The notes under the pieces were generated by a model. It was not told the origin of the DNA and did not search any database. It saw only the letters and a list, made by a program, of their open reading frames with translations. Of a DNA stretch of 64,000 bases, positions 53,192 to 61,303 are shown one piece after another. Made by a program: the position numbers and the translations under genes. Each line of letters opens with the position of its first letter. Position 1 is the first letter of the stretch. This DNA comes from Mannheimia sp041807705 (GTDB lineage: Bacteria > Pseudomonadota > Gammaproteobacteria > Enterobacterales > Pasteurellaceae): assembly GCF_041807705.1 (NCBI RefSeq), contig NZ_JBGTYY010000004.1, positions 65,919 through 129,918 on the forward strand, read 5' to 3'.

Positions 53192-53482
53192 ATGGACAAA
53201 GCATTATTTGATGATTTAGTCGCTAGTCTAAATGAAATGGTTGAAATAGAAACACAGAAAAAACAGCCTAACCCAGAACAAGTTTTCGTTCATAAAATTC
53301 CGGATGTCAAACAAATTCGAGCCAGCACTAAATTAAAACAAGCTGAATTTGCAAAAGCATTAGGCGTTAGCACTGCGGCGGTGCAATCTTGGGAAACCCA
53401 TCGCCGTATTCCTACAGGCTCATCTCAAAAATTGCTCTTTTTATTAGAAAAGCAACCTGCGCTTATTCACGCTTTACGTTAG
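53192..53482 (+). CDS. HigA2-type XRE-family antitoxin
   Basis: This 96-residue protein has a disordered acidic N-terminal region (about 1-35) likely to wrap the toxin. An XRE helix-turn-helix follows (IRASTKLKQAEFAKALGVSTAAVQSWETHRR, about 38-70). It likely neutralises the toxin and represses the operon at the TTGTAC dyad. A terminator follows directly. Confidence 0.82.
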   Translation: MDKALFDDLVASLNEMVEIETQKKQPNPEQVFVHKIPDVKQIRASTKLKQAEFAKALGVSTAAVQSWETHRRIPTGSSQKLLFLLEKQPALIHALR

Positions 53483-53488
53483 AAATTA

Positions 53489-53517
53489 TTAGTTCTATTT
53501 AATAGGACTAATTTTTT
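53489..53517 (+). terminator. Terminator after the antitoxin gene
   Basis: TTAGTTCTA (53489-53497) pairs with TAGGACTAA (53503-53511, one wobble) and is followed by T6. It overlaps the ancestral stop of the RarD-like gene. Confidence 0.7.
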
Positions 53518-54375
53518 GTTTGTCTAAAACTATCCCAACTTAATAATCCTATAGAAATTAGCAAGCAAACCATCAAAATATAGGAGCTAGAATCTAACAC
53601 TTCCCCGATAGCAAATGAAAATTAATAACATCACAAGCGGTTCAACATAACCTAGCAAGCCTAACACATTAATCGGCAGTAAATTACTGGAGGCGATGTA
53701 AAGAATAAAAGCACTGCCACCTACTAAACCAAGTAAAATGAGGTAGAAATAGATATTTGGGTTTTCAACTACAACTTGGCTCATTTCCACTTGGCTGAGG
53801 TAGTACAAGGCAACAGGAAGCACTAGCAATAATTCTACAAAGAATGTAGCTAAATTATTAATTTGAAAATAACGGCGGAGGATAATATAAATCGGATAGC
53901 CCAAACCTGCTACCCAAGTCGTCCAAGAAATTGCTCCTGAAGCAATCAAACTACTACCAACGCCAATTATCGCAAAGCCTAACGAGAGCCATTTTAACCA
54001 AGTGAATTGCTCTTTGAACACTATTTTACCAAGTGCAACGACTACAATAGGTAATAAGAGATAGCCGATCGACACTTGCAATGCCTGCCCGTGATTGGGT
54101 GCCCATAAAAAGAGCCAAAGCTGTACACCTGTATTGAATGCAAGTAGTAAAATAACCATTACAAGCGGTGGATTTTGGCGAATTTTTTGCAAAAGCCCAT
54201 AAAAATGCTTATGTTGCTTGAATAATATAATCGCAAGCAAAATAAATGGAATAACAACAATTATCCGAAAACCAAACATTACCTCGCCATCTAAGGGGCG
54301 AAGTAACACTGCAAAATAATAAACTACTCCAAACAATAAATTTGCTAAGAGTGAGGCTAGAATTCCTTTGAGCAT
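53508..54375 (-). pseudogene. RarD-like EamA transporter with a C-terminal frameshift
   Basis: The frame from ATG 54375 gives 262 residues ending GYVEPLVMLLIFICYRGSVRF, which is a non-family tail. Removing one base from the A4 run at 53618-53621 (T4 on the coding strand) restores the frame to LLISFAIGEVLDSSSYILMV and onward to a stop at 53508, about 288 residues. The GE pair matches the conserved end of EamA proteins. It could be a real frameshift or a base-calling error. The N-terminal helices are RarD-like. Confidence 0.7.
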
Positions 54376-54509
54376 TTGGCTTTACCACTAAAATTTGTCA
54401 ATAATTATCTGTTATGGTATGCAAAAATTTGTAAGTATGCTAGCCATATCGCTCTTTTCCCGATACAATGCACAAAAATTTTTCACTCTTTTATTTATAG
54501 GACTTCATA

Positions 54510-55094
54510 ATGAAAAAGATTTTTTGGATTTTATTGATCGCTGTACTTGCTGTTGGCGGTTATTCATTAACAAAATATAACGATTTAATGCGTGCAGAAG
54601 AAGATATTAACTCTGTATGGGGTAATGTAGAATCTGCGTATCAACGCCGTGCGGATTTAATTCCAAACTTAGTGAACACTGTAAAAGGTCAAGCTAACTT
54701 TGAGAAAGAAACCTTAACCTCTGTGATTGAAGCTCGTGCAAAAGCAACAGCGGTTACTATTGACCCAAGCAATGCAACCGAAGAAGATATGGTGAAATTC
54801 CAAGAAGCTCAACAAAGTGTAAACTCAGCACTTTCTCGCTTATTGGTTTCAGTTGAAAGATACCCTGAGTTAAAAGCACACGATGCGTTCTTAAATCTTC
54901 AAGCACAATTAGAAGGTACTGAAAACCGCATTAACGTTGAACGCAATAACTTCAACGAAAAAGTGAAAGAGTACAACAAAAAAGTGCGTGAATTCCCAAC
55001 TAAGTTAGCAGCAATGATTATGGGCTTTAAAGCAAAACCACAGTTCAAAGCTGAAGCGGGTTCAGATAAAGCACCACAAGTAAACTTTAACTAA
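54510..55094 (+). CDS. lemA: LemA family protein
   Basis: This 194-residue protein is anchored by one N-terminal helix (about 1-18). A helical bundle with the family motifs YNDLMRAEEDINSVWGNVE, QRRADLIPNLVNTVKG and NRINVERNNFNEKVKEYN follows. The bundle is predicted to be periplasmic or extracytoplasmic. LemA is often paired with TPM-domain proteins, as here. Function is not established. Confidence 0.9.
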   Translation: MKKIFWILLIAVLAVGGYSLTKYNDLMRAEEDINSVWGNVESAYQRRADLIPNLVNTVKGQANFEKETLTSVIEARAKATAVTIDPSNATEEDMVKFQEAQQSVNSALSRLLVSVERYPELKAHDAFLNLQAQLEGTENRINVERNNFNEKVKEYNKKVREFPTKLAAMIMGFKAKPQFKAEAGSDKAPQVNFN

Positions 55095-55120
55095 GTTGTA
55101 TTAAATTTATCTATATTTTA

Positions 55121-55162
55121 AAGCAATAAGCTCTTTCAAATTCGGTGCTTATTGCTTTATTT
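55121..55162 (+). terminator. Terminator-like hairpin between lemA and the TPM genes
   Basis: AAGCAATAAGC (55121-55131) / GCTTATTGCTT (55147-55157) is followed by TATTTTTA. Confidence 0.6.
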
Positions 55163-55175
55163 TTAAGGGGATCAA

Positions 55176-55634
55176 ATGGGATTATTTTCTTTTCTTTCTA
55201 ACAAATTGCCTATTGATACTAATCTTATCGAACAAGCGATCTGCCATTTAGAGCAGCACACCTCTGCAGAATTGCGTGTGGTGGTGGAGCGAAAAGCCAA
55301 GATCGAGGAAATGCAAAATGCTGCCGTGGTGCGAACCAATCAACTCTTTGATGAACTCAAAATGCGAGAAACCGCACAGCGTAATGGCGTGTTGATTTAT
55401 CTCTCATTTAAACCTCACTATGTTGCGGTAATTGGCGATGAAGGTATTCATCAAAAAGTCGGCGATGATTTTTGGCAAAAAATCTATCAAGCAATGTGTA
55501 TTGATTGCCAAAATGGCAACTATACGCAAGCAATTTGTGAGGCAATCAAAAGTGTGGAAGAGCCACTAGCCCACTATTTCCCTTATCAAGAAAACGACCA
55601 AAATGAGTTGTCTAACGAGGTGGTAATCAAATGA
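55176..55634 (+). CDS. TPM-domain protein without signal peptide
   Basis: This 152-residue protein is a single TPM-like domain (ICHLEQHTSAELRVVVERKAK, NGVLIYLSFKPHYVAVIGDEGIHQKVG in part, WQKIYQAM). It lacks a signal peptide and membrane helix, so it is probably cytoplasmic, in contrast to the next gene. Its stop overlaps the next start (ATGATG with TGA), indicating coupling. Confidence 0.8.
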   Translation: MGLFSFLSNKLPIDTNLIEQAICHLEQHTSAELRVVVERKAKIEEMQNAAVVRTNQLFDELKMRETAQRNGVLIYLSFKPHYVAVIGDEGIHQKVGDDFWQKIYQAMCIDCQNGNYTQAICEAIKSVEEPLAHYFPYQENDQNELSNEVVIK

Positions 55635-56449
55635 TGAAATCTATTTGCAAAATTTCTCACTTTTTTGACCGCTTGTTGTTCATTCTACTGGCGTTATTTA
55701 GCGTAAATGCGGTGGCGGTAACCTACCCTGAACCGCCAAATCCGTTTTATTACATCACAGATTACACTAAAAACACGCTAAGCCAGCAGGAATGGCAAAC
55801 CTTAGAAGATGCGTTAATTGCCAACCGTGCTAAAACCAGCTCACAAATTGCTGTAGTAATTGTACCGAGTACCGAAGGCGAAGAGGTTTCTACCTATGCA
55901 CACACCCTATTTAATAAATGGGGCATTGGACGTAGCAAAAACAACGAAAACAACGGGGTTTTATTACTGATTGCGAAAAATGACCGAAAACTTTTTATTG
56001 CCACAGGTCGAGGTTTAGAAGGAGCTTTACCTGATGCCATTGCATCAAGCATTATTCGTAATGACATTACTCCGTTCTTCAAACAAGAACAATATGCGGC
56101 AGGGATCGCACGCGGTTTGTCTGCCATTATGGCGGCCATTAACGGCGAATATGCTCCTTACGCAAGCTACGGAGAGGAAACTCAAGCATTCGATGATATT
56201 GACGGGCTACTCTTCTTCTTGTTTGCAGGAATGGTGATCTTCCTTATATTCCGCCCACGAGATAATACCTACATTAGCCCAAGCTCAATGGATCAACTCG
56301 GCAAAGTGCTAAGAGAAAGCCAACGCAGAAGTGGCGGTTTCGGCAGACACTCTGGTGGATTTGGCGGAGGCTTTGGCGGAGGTTTCGGCAGCGGCGATAG
56401 CTTCGGCGGAGGCTCATCAGGCGGTGGCGGTGCTGGCGGAAGCTGGTAA
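55631..56449 (+). CDS. YgcG-like TPM-domain membrane protein with glycine-rich tail
   Basis: This 272-residue protein has an N-terminal signal/anchor (about 12-30) and a TPM domain (about 38-165, ITDYTKNTLSQQEWQTLEDAL, SSQIAVVIVPS, GVLLLIAKNDRKLFIATGRGLEG in part). One membrane helix (about 195-212) is followed by a C-terminal segment of about 45 residues of GGFGGG and SGGG repeats. The family has been suggested to be a phosphatase or assembly factor, but the role is unproven. The lemA-TPM-TPM order suggests one functional module. Confidence 0.85.
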   Translation: MMKSICKISHFFDRLLFILLALFSVNAVAVTYPEPPNPFYYITDYTKNTLSQQEWQTLEDALIANRAKTSSQIAVVIVPSTEGEEVSTYAHTLFNKWGIGRSKNNENNGVLLLIAKNDRKLFIATGRGLEGALPDAIASSIIRNDITPFFKQEQYAAGIARGLSAIMAAINGEYAPYASYGEETQAFDDIDGLLFFLFAGMVIFLIFRPRDNTYISPSSMDQLGKVLRESQRRSGGFGRHSGGFGGGFGGGFGSGDSFGGGSSGGGGAGGSW

Positions 56450-56478
56450 TTTCACATCAATTCCAATAAGACAAATAC

Positions 56479-56520
56479 AAGCGGTTAAATTTGCAAAAAA
56501 TATTACAAATATGACCGCTT
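56479..56520. repeat. Inverted uptake-signal pair
   Basis: AAGCGGT (56479-56485) faces ACCGCTT (56514-56520) between the two convergent genes and probably acts as a bidirectional terminator. Confidence 0.65.
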
Positions 56521-56538
56521 TCGTTTTTTATTCAAGTC

Positions 56539-57036
56539 TTATCTTAAGATACTACCAGCTTCTACCCCAAATTGTTTTGCTAATCTTTCGTACTCTTTTT
56601 CCATACTTGAAATCTCTGCTTCCATATTCTGAGCTTTCTGCTTGAAGGCATTAGCTCGAGGTTCTAACGATTTGCAGTATGCATTTGCTCCATTACAGCC
56701 GAATGAAAGGACATAAAGTTTCATATATTCACGCATATAAGTATCAATATGCTTAACCGTTCTATCTCTTAATTCTTTAACTTCTTTATGGCTAATAGCA
56801 AGTGCTTTTCCTTGTTGGATATATCTATCAAAGTTCTTATCTAAGAATTTTTCAATTTTTTCTGGAGTTTCAGGTTCTTGCATATCTGGCTCATCTTTCA
56901 AAGGTTCAGCCTCTATCCATTGCTGATATTTTATAAAATCAGATTTACCAATAGATGGATTTGTGGTCGTTTGCGAACAAGCACATAATGCAAATATAGC
57001 CATTAAACTAGCCATAAATTGAATTGCTTTTTTCAT
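56539..57036 (-). CDS. Putative lipoprotein of unknown family
   Basis: This 165-residue protein has a lipoprotein signal ending in LCAC (Cys about 19-20). An acidic, proline-containing linker (about 40-60) leads to a helical region with two cysteines in FGCNGANAYCKSLEP, which may form a disulfide. A predicted coiled-coil C-terminus follows (KQKAQNMEAEISSMEKEYERLAKQ, in part). No family was recognised. A ribosome binding site AGGAGTTACTT precedes it. Confidence 0.7.
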   Translation of the reverse strand: MKKAIQFMASLMAIFALCACSQTTTNPSIGKSDFIKYQQWIEAEPLKDEPDMQEPETPEKIEKFLDKNFDRYIQQGKALAISHKEVKELRDRTVKHIDTYMREYMKLYVLSFGCNGANAYCKSLEPRANAFKQKAQNMEAEISSMEKEYERLAKQFGVEAGSILR

Positions 57037-57080
57037 AAGTAACTCCTAGTAAAAAATATTACATTTATTACATAAAAAAT

Positions 57081-57122
57081 AAGCGGTTATATTTGCAAAA
57101 TATTTTACAAATTTAACCGCTT
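57081..57122 (-). terminator. phoH terminator built from inverted uptake signals
   Basis: AAGCGGTT (57081-57088) / AACCGCTT (57115-57122) lies directly after the phoH stop on the minus strand. Confidence 0.65.
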
Positions 57123-57126
57123 GTTG

Positions 57127-58197
57127 TTATAAAACTTCAGCTTGAGCCAAAATTTTTTCTTGCTCAAGAGCAAGTTTTTCTAATTTACGTTGCTCTCGTC
57201 TTTCTTCATCAATAGCTTCCCAAGCGTCATAGGCTTGAACAATTTTCGCAACCACTGGGTGGCGGACAATATCTTTGCTGTCAAAGAAGTTGAAGCTGAG
57301 ATCAGGCACATCTTTTAGCACTTCCATTGCGTGTTTTAAGCCTGATTTTTGGCTGCGAGGTAAATCTACTTGAGTAACATCACCCGTAATCACGGCTTTA
57401 GAATTAAAGCCAATTCGGGTTAAGAACATTTTCATCTGTTCTGTAGTGGTGTTTTGGCTTTCATCTAAAATGATGAATGCATCATTTAATGTTCGCCCTC
57501 TCATATAGGCAAGTGGTGCAATTTCAATCACACCTCGCTCCATTAATTTTTGGGCTTTTTCAAAGCCAAGCATTTCAAAAAGGGCGTCGTATAGCGGGCG
57601 TAAGTAAGGTTCAATTTTCTGTCCTAAGTCGCCCGGTAAAAACCCGAGCTTCTCTCCTGCTTCAACCGCTGGGCGAGTAAGTAGAATACGTCGAATTTCT
57701 TGACGCTCTAAAGATTCCACCGCTGCTGCTACGGCTAAGAAGGTTTTCCCCGTACCTGCCGGCCCGATACCAAAGCTGATGTCGTGGCTTAAAATATTGC
57801 GGAGATAGGCTTGTTGATGTTCGCCTCGAGGCTTAATCACACCTCGTTTGGTTTTGATTGCAATCTCGCCTTGTGTACCGGCTTGCCATTGGTTTTGTAG
57901 CAACATTCGGCTTTCTTGAATGGCTAAATGCACGTCTTCCAAATCCAACTCTTTGATTTTGCCTTTAATCGGTGCGGTTTCATTATAGAGCTGTTTAATG
58001 AGCTTTACGCTATTTTGAATGAGGCTGGCAGAATAATGGTTTTCGTCTGCGGATTGAATGGTAAAGTTAAACCCTTGACGGGAAATAACTAAGTTAAAAC
58101 TTTTTTCGATAAGAGCTAAATGCTCGTCAAACGCACCGCAAAGTGATTGCAGACGTGCGTTGTCTTGAGGTTCTAAACTAAAAATAATTTCGTTCAA
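57127..58197 (-). CDS. ybeZ: PhoH-like ATPase (YbeZ type)
   Basis: This 356-residue protein has an N-terminal KH-like region, SFGIGPAGTGKTFLAVAAAVE with Walker A GPAGTGKT, ILLTRPAVEAGEKLGFLPGDL and Walker B AFIILDESQNTT. It matches E. coli YbeZ (PhoL) throughout, and that protein works with YbeY in ribosome/RNA maturation. The start is a TTG at 58197, with AGAAGGCA eight bases upstream, just 15 bp after the fadR stop. Upstream starts would overlap fadR. It is not linked to ybeY here. Confidence 0.88.
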   Translation of the reverse strand: MNEIIFSLEPQDNARLQSLCGAFDEHLALIEKSFNLVISRQGFNFTIQSADENHYSASLIQNSVKLIKQLYNETAPIKGKIKELDLEDVHLAIQESRMLLQNQWQAGTQGEIAIKTKRGVIKPRGEHQQAYLRNILSHDISFGIGPAGTGKTFLAVAAAVESLERQEIRRILLTRPAVEAGEKLGFLPGDLGQKIEPYLRPLYDALFEMLGFEKAQKLMERGVIEIAPLAYMRGRTLNDAFIILDESQNTTTEQMKMFLTRIGFNSKAVITGDVTQVDLPRSQKSGLKHAMEVLKDVPDLSFNFFDSKDIVRHPVVAKIVQAYDAWEAIDEERREQRKLEKLALEQEKILAQAEVL

Positions 58198-58211
58198 AGT
58201 ATTGCCTTCTG

Positions 58212-58937
58212 TTAAAGTCCACAGAAACTTTCGGGAATATTTGCGGACAATTTCTTCCAAATTTCGCCGCTCGATTGACGATTTTTTGCCATACAAGCGG
58301 TCGCTTTTTCACTATCTTTTGCAATGCAGGCTGCAAGTAGGGAACGGTAAAAGTTTAAGGTTAATTGACGGTTGTTCGGGTCATCAAAAAATATTTTCGC
58401 CACTTGATGATACATAGATTTGAAACTATTCAAAATCAAGGCATAAACAGGTTTATTTGCTAAAAAAGTAAACTTCCTGAACAATTTGTAATCAAATTCT
58501 GCATAAGCAGTTGCGGTGTTTTCGAGATTATCTAAGCCATCAAAGAGTTTTGCACTTTCTTCAGGAGCAAGTTTAACTGCTTCAGGAATATAGGCCTCTG
58601 CCATACGGGTTCTGAGTGAAACTACGTTTGAAATCACAACGGGCAGGTAGTTTTTGTCCAGCTTAATAATAGTACCAATAATATTCGGACCAGCTGTTTG
58701 CCAAATATCATTCACTTTGGTTGGTTTGCCATGTTGAATATTTAGCCAGCCTTCACGGGCTAAGCGTTGCAAAACTTCTCTTAATGTAGTTCTGGTAACA
58801 CCGATACGTTCGGCAAGCTCTCTTTCTGCTGGAAGATCTGTGCCCGCCGGAAAGTGGTTATTCCAAATGCTTTTTACAATATACTCTTCCGCTAATGCTG
58901 CCGGGCTTTGTGCCTTTAAAATACCGCTGTTTTCCAT
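58212..58937 (-). CDS. fadR: Fatty acid metabolism regulator FadR
   Basis: This 241-residue transcription factor controls fatty acid degradation and synthesis in response to acyl-CoA. The N-terminal winged-helix GntR domain contains LPAERELAERIGVTRTTLREVL and WLNIQHGKPTKVNDI. A helical acyl-CoA-binding domain follows, as in E. coli FadR. The start at 58937 has GGGGGAATTA upstream. It is divergent from nhaB, as in E. coli. A likely target, fadL, is in this window. Confidence 0.94.
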   Translation of the reverse strand: MENSGILKAQSPAALAEEYIVKSIWNNHFPAGTDLPAERELAERIGVTRTTLREVLQRLAREGWLNIQHGKPTKVNDIWQTAGPNIIGTIIKLDKNYLPVVISNVVSLRTRMAEAYIPEAVKLAPEESAKLFDGLDNLENTATAYAEFDYKLFRKFTFLANKPVYALILNSFKSMYHQVAKIFFDDPNNRQLTLNFYRSLLAACIAKDSEKATACMAKNRQSSGEIWKKLSANIPESFCGL

Positions 58938-58947
58938 TAATTCCCCC

Positions 58948-58970
58948 AAAACATAAAAAATTTATGTTTT
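58948..58970. promoter_or_regulatory. Perfect inverted repeat between fadR and nhaB
   Basis: AAAACATAAA (58948-58957) and TTTATGTTTT (58961-58970) form a perfect 10-bp dyad with an AAA centre. A second dyad ACAAAT (58972-58977) / ATTTGT (58986-58991) adjoins it. Candidate operators. Confidence 0.45.
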
Positions 58971-59084
58971 AACAAATGATTTTTTATTTGTGATCAATTA
59001 TTATGGCTAAAAATTTAGTAAGCTATTATCCTTTAATCTAAACTATATTACAATTGCAATATTATTTTCAATTTTGAGGTTTTT

Positions 59085-60626
59085 ATGAGTAATCTTGACG
59101 CTCTTTTTAAGAGTTTCTTAGGGAAAAGCCCTGAATGGTACAAACTCTGTATTTTGGCATTTTTAATTATTAATCCTCTTATTTATTTCTTTATTAGTCC
59201 TTTTGTTGCAGGTTGGTTCTTAGTTGCTGAATTTATTTTTACCCTTGCAATGGCGTTGAAATGTTACCCGTTACAACCTGGTGGTCTACTGGCTATTGAG
59301 GCAGTTATCATCGGTATGACCAGCCCGAAACACATAAAACACGAAATTATTGCTAATTTTGATGTCATTTTGCTCTTGATGTTTATGGTGGCAGGTATTT
59401 ATTTTATGAAGCAACTTCTGCTTTATATTTTTACCAAACTCCTCGTTGCTATCCACTCTAAAAAAATTCTCTCCCTTTCTTTCTGTTTAAGCGCCGCATT
59501 TTTATCTGCATTTCTTGATGCCTTAACGGTTATTGCAGTTATTATTAGCGTGGGAACAGGCTTTTATGGGGTATATCACAAAGTTGCTTCAGGCAATAGT
59601 TTTGATGATTCAACCGATATTACCAATGATGAAAAAATTCTGACTAACAAAGAAATTTTAGAGCAATTTCGTGGTTTCTTAAGAAGTTTATTAATGCACG
59701 CAGGTGTAGGTTCTGCCTTAGGTGGCGTGATGACGATGGTAGGGGAGCCACAGAACTTAATTATTGCTTCACAAGCTGAATGGGGCTTTATTGAATTCTT
59801 ATTACGAGTTCTACCTGTTAGCTTTCCTGTATTAATTTGCGGTATTGCAACTTGTTTTATTGTTGAAAAGTACAAGTTATTCGGGTATGGCGATAGATTA
59901 CCTCGCCGCGTGTGGGTTGTACTTGCTCGCTATAATCAATTAAAAGAGCAGAAAATGACGAAGCAAGATAAGCTAAAAATGATTGTGCAAGCCATTGCAG
60001 GCGTTTGGCTCATCATCGGTTTAGCATTGCACCTTGCTGATGTAGGGATTATCGGTTTAACTATTATCATCATCTGTACTGCATTTTGTGGCATTACTGA
60101 TGAACACGCTTTGGGTAAAGCATTCCAAGAATCAATGCCGTTTACCGCATTATTAATCGTATTCTTCTCTATTGTTGCTGTGATTATCGATCTAAAATTA
60201 TTCCAACCGATTATTTCATTTGTATTAGCTTCAGAGCCTCAATCTCAATTAGCTCTATTTTATATATTCAACGGATTACTCTCGATGATTTCAGATAACG
60301 TATTCGTGGGCACGGTTTATATTAATGAAGCTAAAACCGCATTAGAAAGTGGGATTATCGGGCGTGAACAATTTGACTTAGTTGCCGTTGCGATTAATAC
60401 TGGAACAAACCTCCCATCTGTTGCAACACCAAATGGACAAGCTGCTTTCTTGTTCCTATTAACTTCTTCGTTTGCTCCATTAATTAAGCTCTCTTATGGC
60501 AGAATGGTATATATGGCTCTGCCTTATACTATCGTACTTTCTATTGTTGGCTTCTTAGCATTGGAATTTTTACTGCCATCAATGACAGAGCTAATGCTAA
60601 GCTGGGGCTGGTTTGTTACACGCTAA
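59085..60626 (+). CDS. nhaB: Na+/H+ antiporter NhaB
   Basis: This 513-residue inner-membrane antiporter exchanges sodium for protons and is the same length as the E. coli protein. It has a dozen or so helices, with family segments such as LDALTVIAVIISVGTGFYGVYH, GGVMTMVGEPQNLIIASQAEW and SDNVFVGTVYINEA (parts). The fadR-nhaB divergent pair is a conserved enteric arrangement. Confidence 0.95.
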   Translation: MSNLDALFKSFLGKSPEWYKLCILAFLIINPLIYFFISPFVAGWFLVAEFIFTLAMALKCYPLQPGGLLAIEAVIIGMTSPKHIKHEIIANFDVILLLMFMVAGIYFMKQLLLYIFTKLLVAIHSKKILSLSFCLSAAFLSAFLDALTVIAVIISVGTGFYGVYHKVASGNSFDDSTDITNDEKILTNKEILEQFRGFLRSLLMHAGVGSALGGVMTMVGEPQNLIIASQAEWGFIEFLLRVLPVSFPVLICGIATCFIVEKYKLFGYGDRLPRRVWVVLARYNQLKEQKMTKQDKLKMIVQAIAGVWLIIGLALHLADVGIIGLTIIIICTAFCGITDEHALGKAFQESMPFTALLIVFFSIVAVIIDLKLFQPIISFVLASEPQSQLALFYIFNGLLSMISDNVFVGTVYINEAKTALESGIIGREQFDLVAVAINTGTNLPSVATPNGQAAFLFLLTSSFAPLIKLSYGRMVYMALPYTIVLSIVGFLALEFLLPSMTELMLSWGWFVTR

Positions 60627-60692
60627 TCTCAGATAGATAAGCGATACCAAATCAGGTAGAATGAATGCATTTGATAAATATAAGGAATCATT

Positions 60693-61232
60693 ATGCTCCA
60701 TTATTTTAAAAATCTATCACTCTCTCGTGGTGCGTGGTGTTTTCTGGTATTAAGCTGTATTGTGCTGGAAGGTGTCGCCCTATACTTTCAACACGGAATT
60801 GGCTTAGTGCCTTGCGTAATGTGCATTTATGAACGGGTTGCTTTATTTGGTATTTTATTTGCAGGCGTTTTAGGTTTTCTTGGCAACCGCTACGCTGTTC
60901 TTCGCTGGTTGGCAATTTTGATTTGGCTCGGTAGTGCCTTTAAAGGCTTAACGCTGGCACTTAAGCATCACGATTATCAAGTTAATCCTTCGCCTTGGAA
61001 TCAATGCGAATTTAAAGTTGATTTTCCACAAACACTACCGCTTGACCAATGGATTCCAAGCGTATTTGCACCCGGTCCGATAAACTGTAGCCAAAGCCAA
61101 TGGGAGATGTTTGGCTTTTCAATGGCTCAATGGCTAATCTTTACTTTTGCGGTGTACCTGATTTTTGCGGTGATTGTGCTAATCAGCCAATTTAAACGTA
61201 GCCGACAAAAAAATAGCTTTATTTTCCGTTAA
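60693..61232 (+). CDS. dsbB: Disulfide bond formation protein DsbB
   Basis: This 179-residue four-helix membrane protein reoxidises DsbA using quinone. The first redox pair is Cys41/Cys44 (LVPCVMCIYERV) and the second is Cys105/Cys132, matching E. coli C41, C44, C104 and C130. The nhaB-dsbB order is shared with E. coli. AAGGAATC precedes the start. Confidence 0.95.
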   Translation: MLHYFKNLSLSRGAWCFLVLSCIVLEGVALYFQHGIGLVPCVMCIYERVALFGILFAGVLGFLGNRYAVLRWLAILIWLGSAFKGLTLALKHHDYQVNPSPWNQCEFKVDFPQTLPLDQWIPSVFAPGPINCSQSQWEMFGFSMAQWLIFTFAVYLIFAVIVLISQFKRSRQKNSFIFR

Positions 61233-61242
61233 TACGGGTTAC

Positions 61243-61285
61243 AAGCGGTAAGATTTTGCAAAAAATTTGTAAAATCTTACCGCTT
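61243..61285. terminator. Terminator made of a long inverted uptake-signal pair
   Basis: AAGCGGTAAGATTTT (61243-61257) and AAAATCTTACCGCTT (61271-61285) form a perfect 15-bp stem between dsbB and metC, continuing into near-complementary flanks. Confidence 0.75.
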
Positions 61286-61303
61286 ATTTATTAGGAGAAA
61301 CGA

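Noticed and set aside
58198..58296. N-terminal extension of the PhoH-like gene
   Set aside because: It would overlap the end of fadR by 85 bases and shows no similarity to the family N-terminus.
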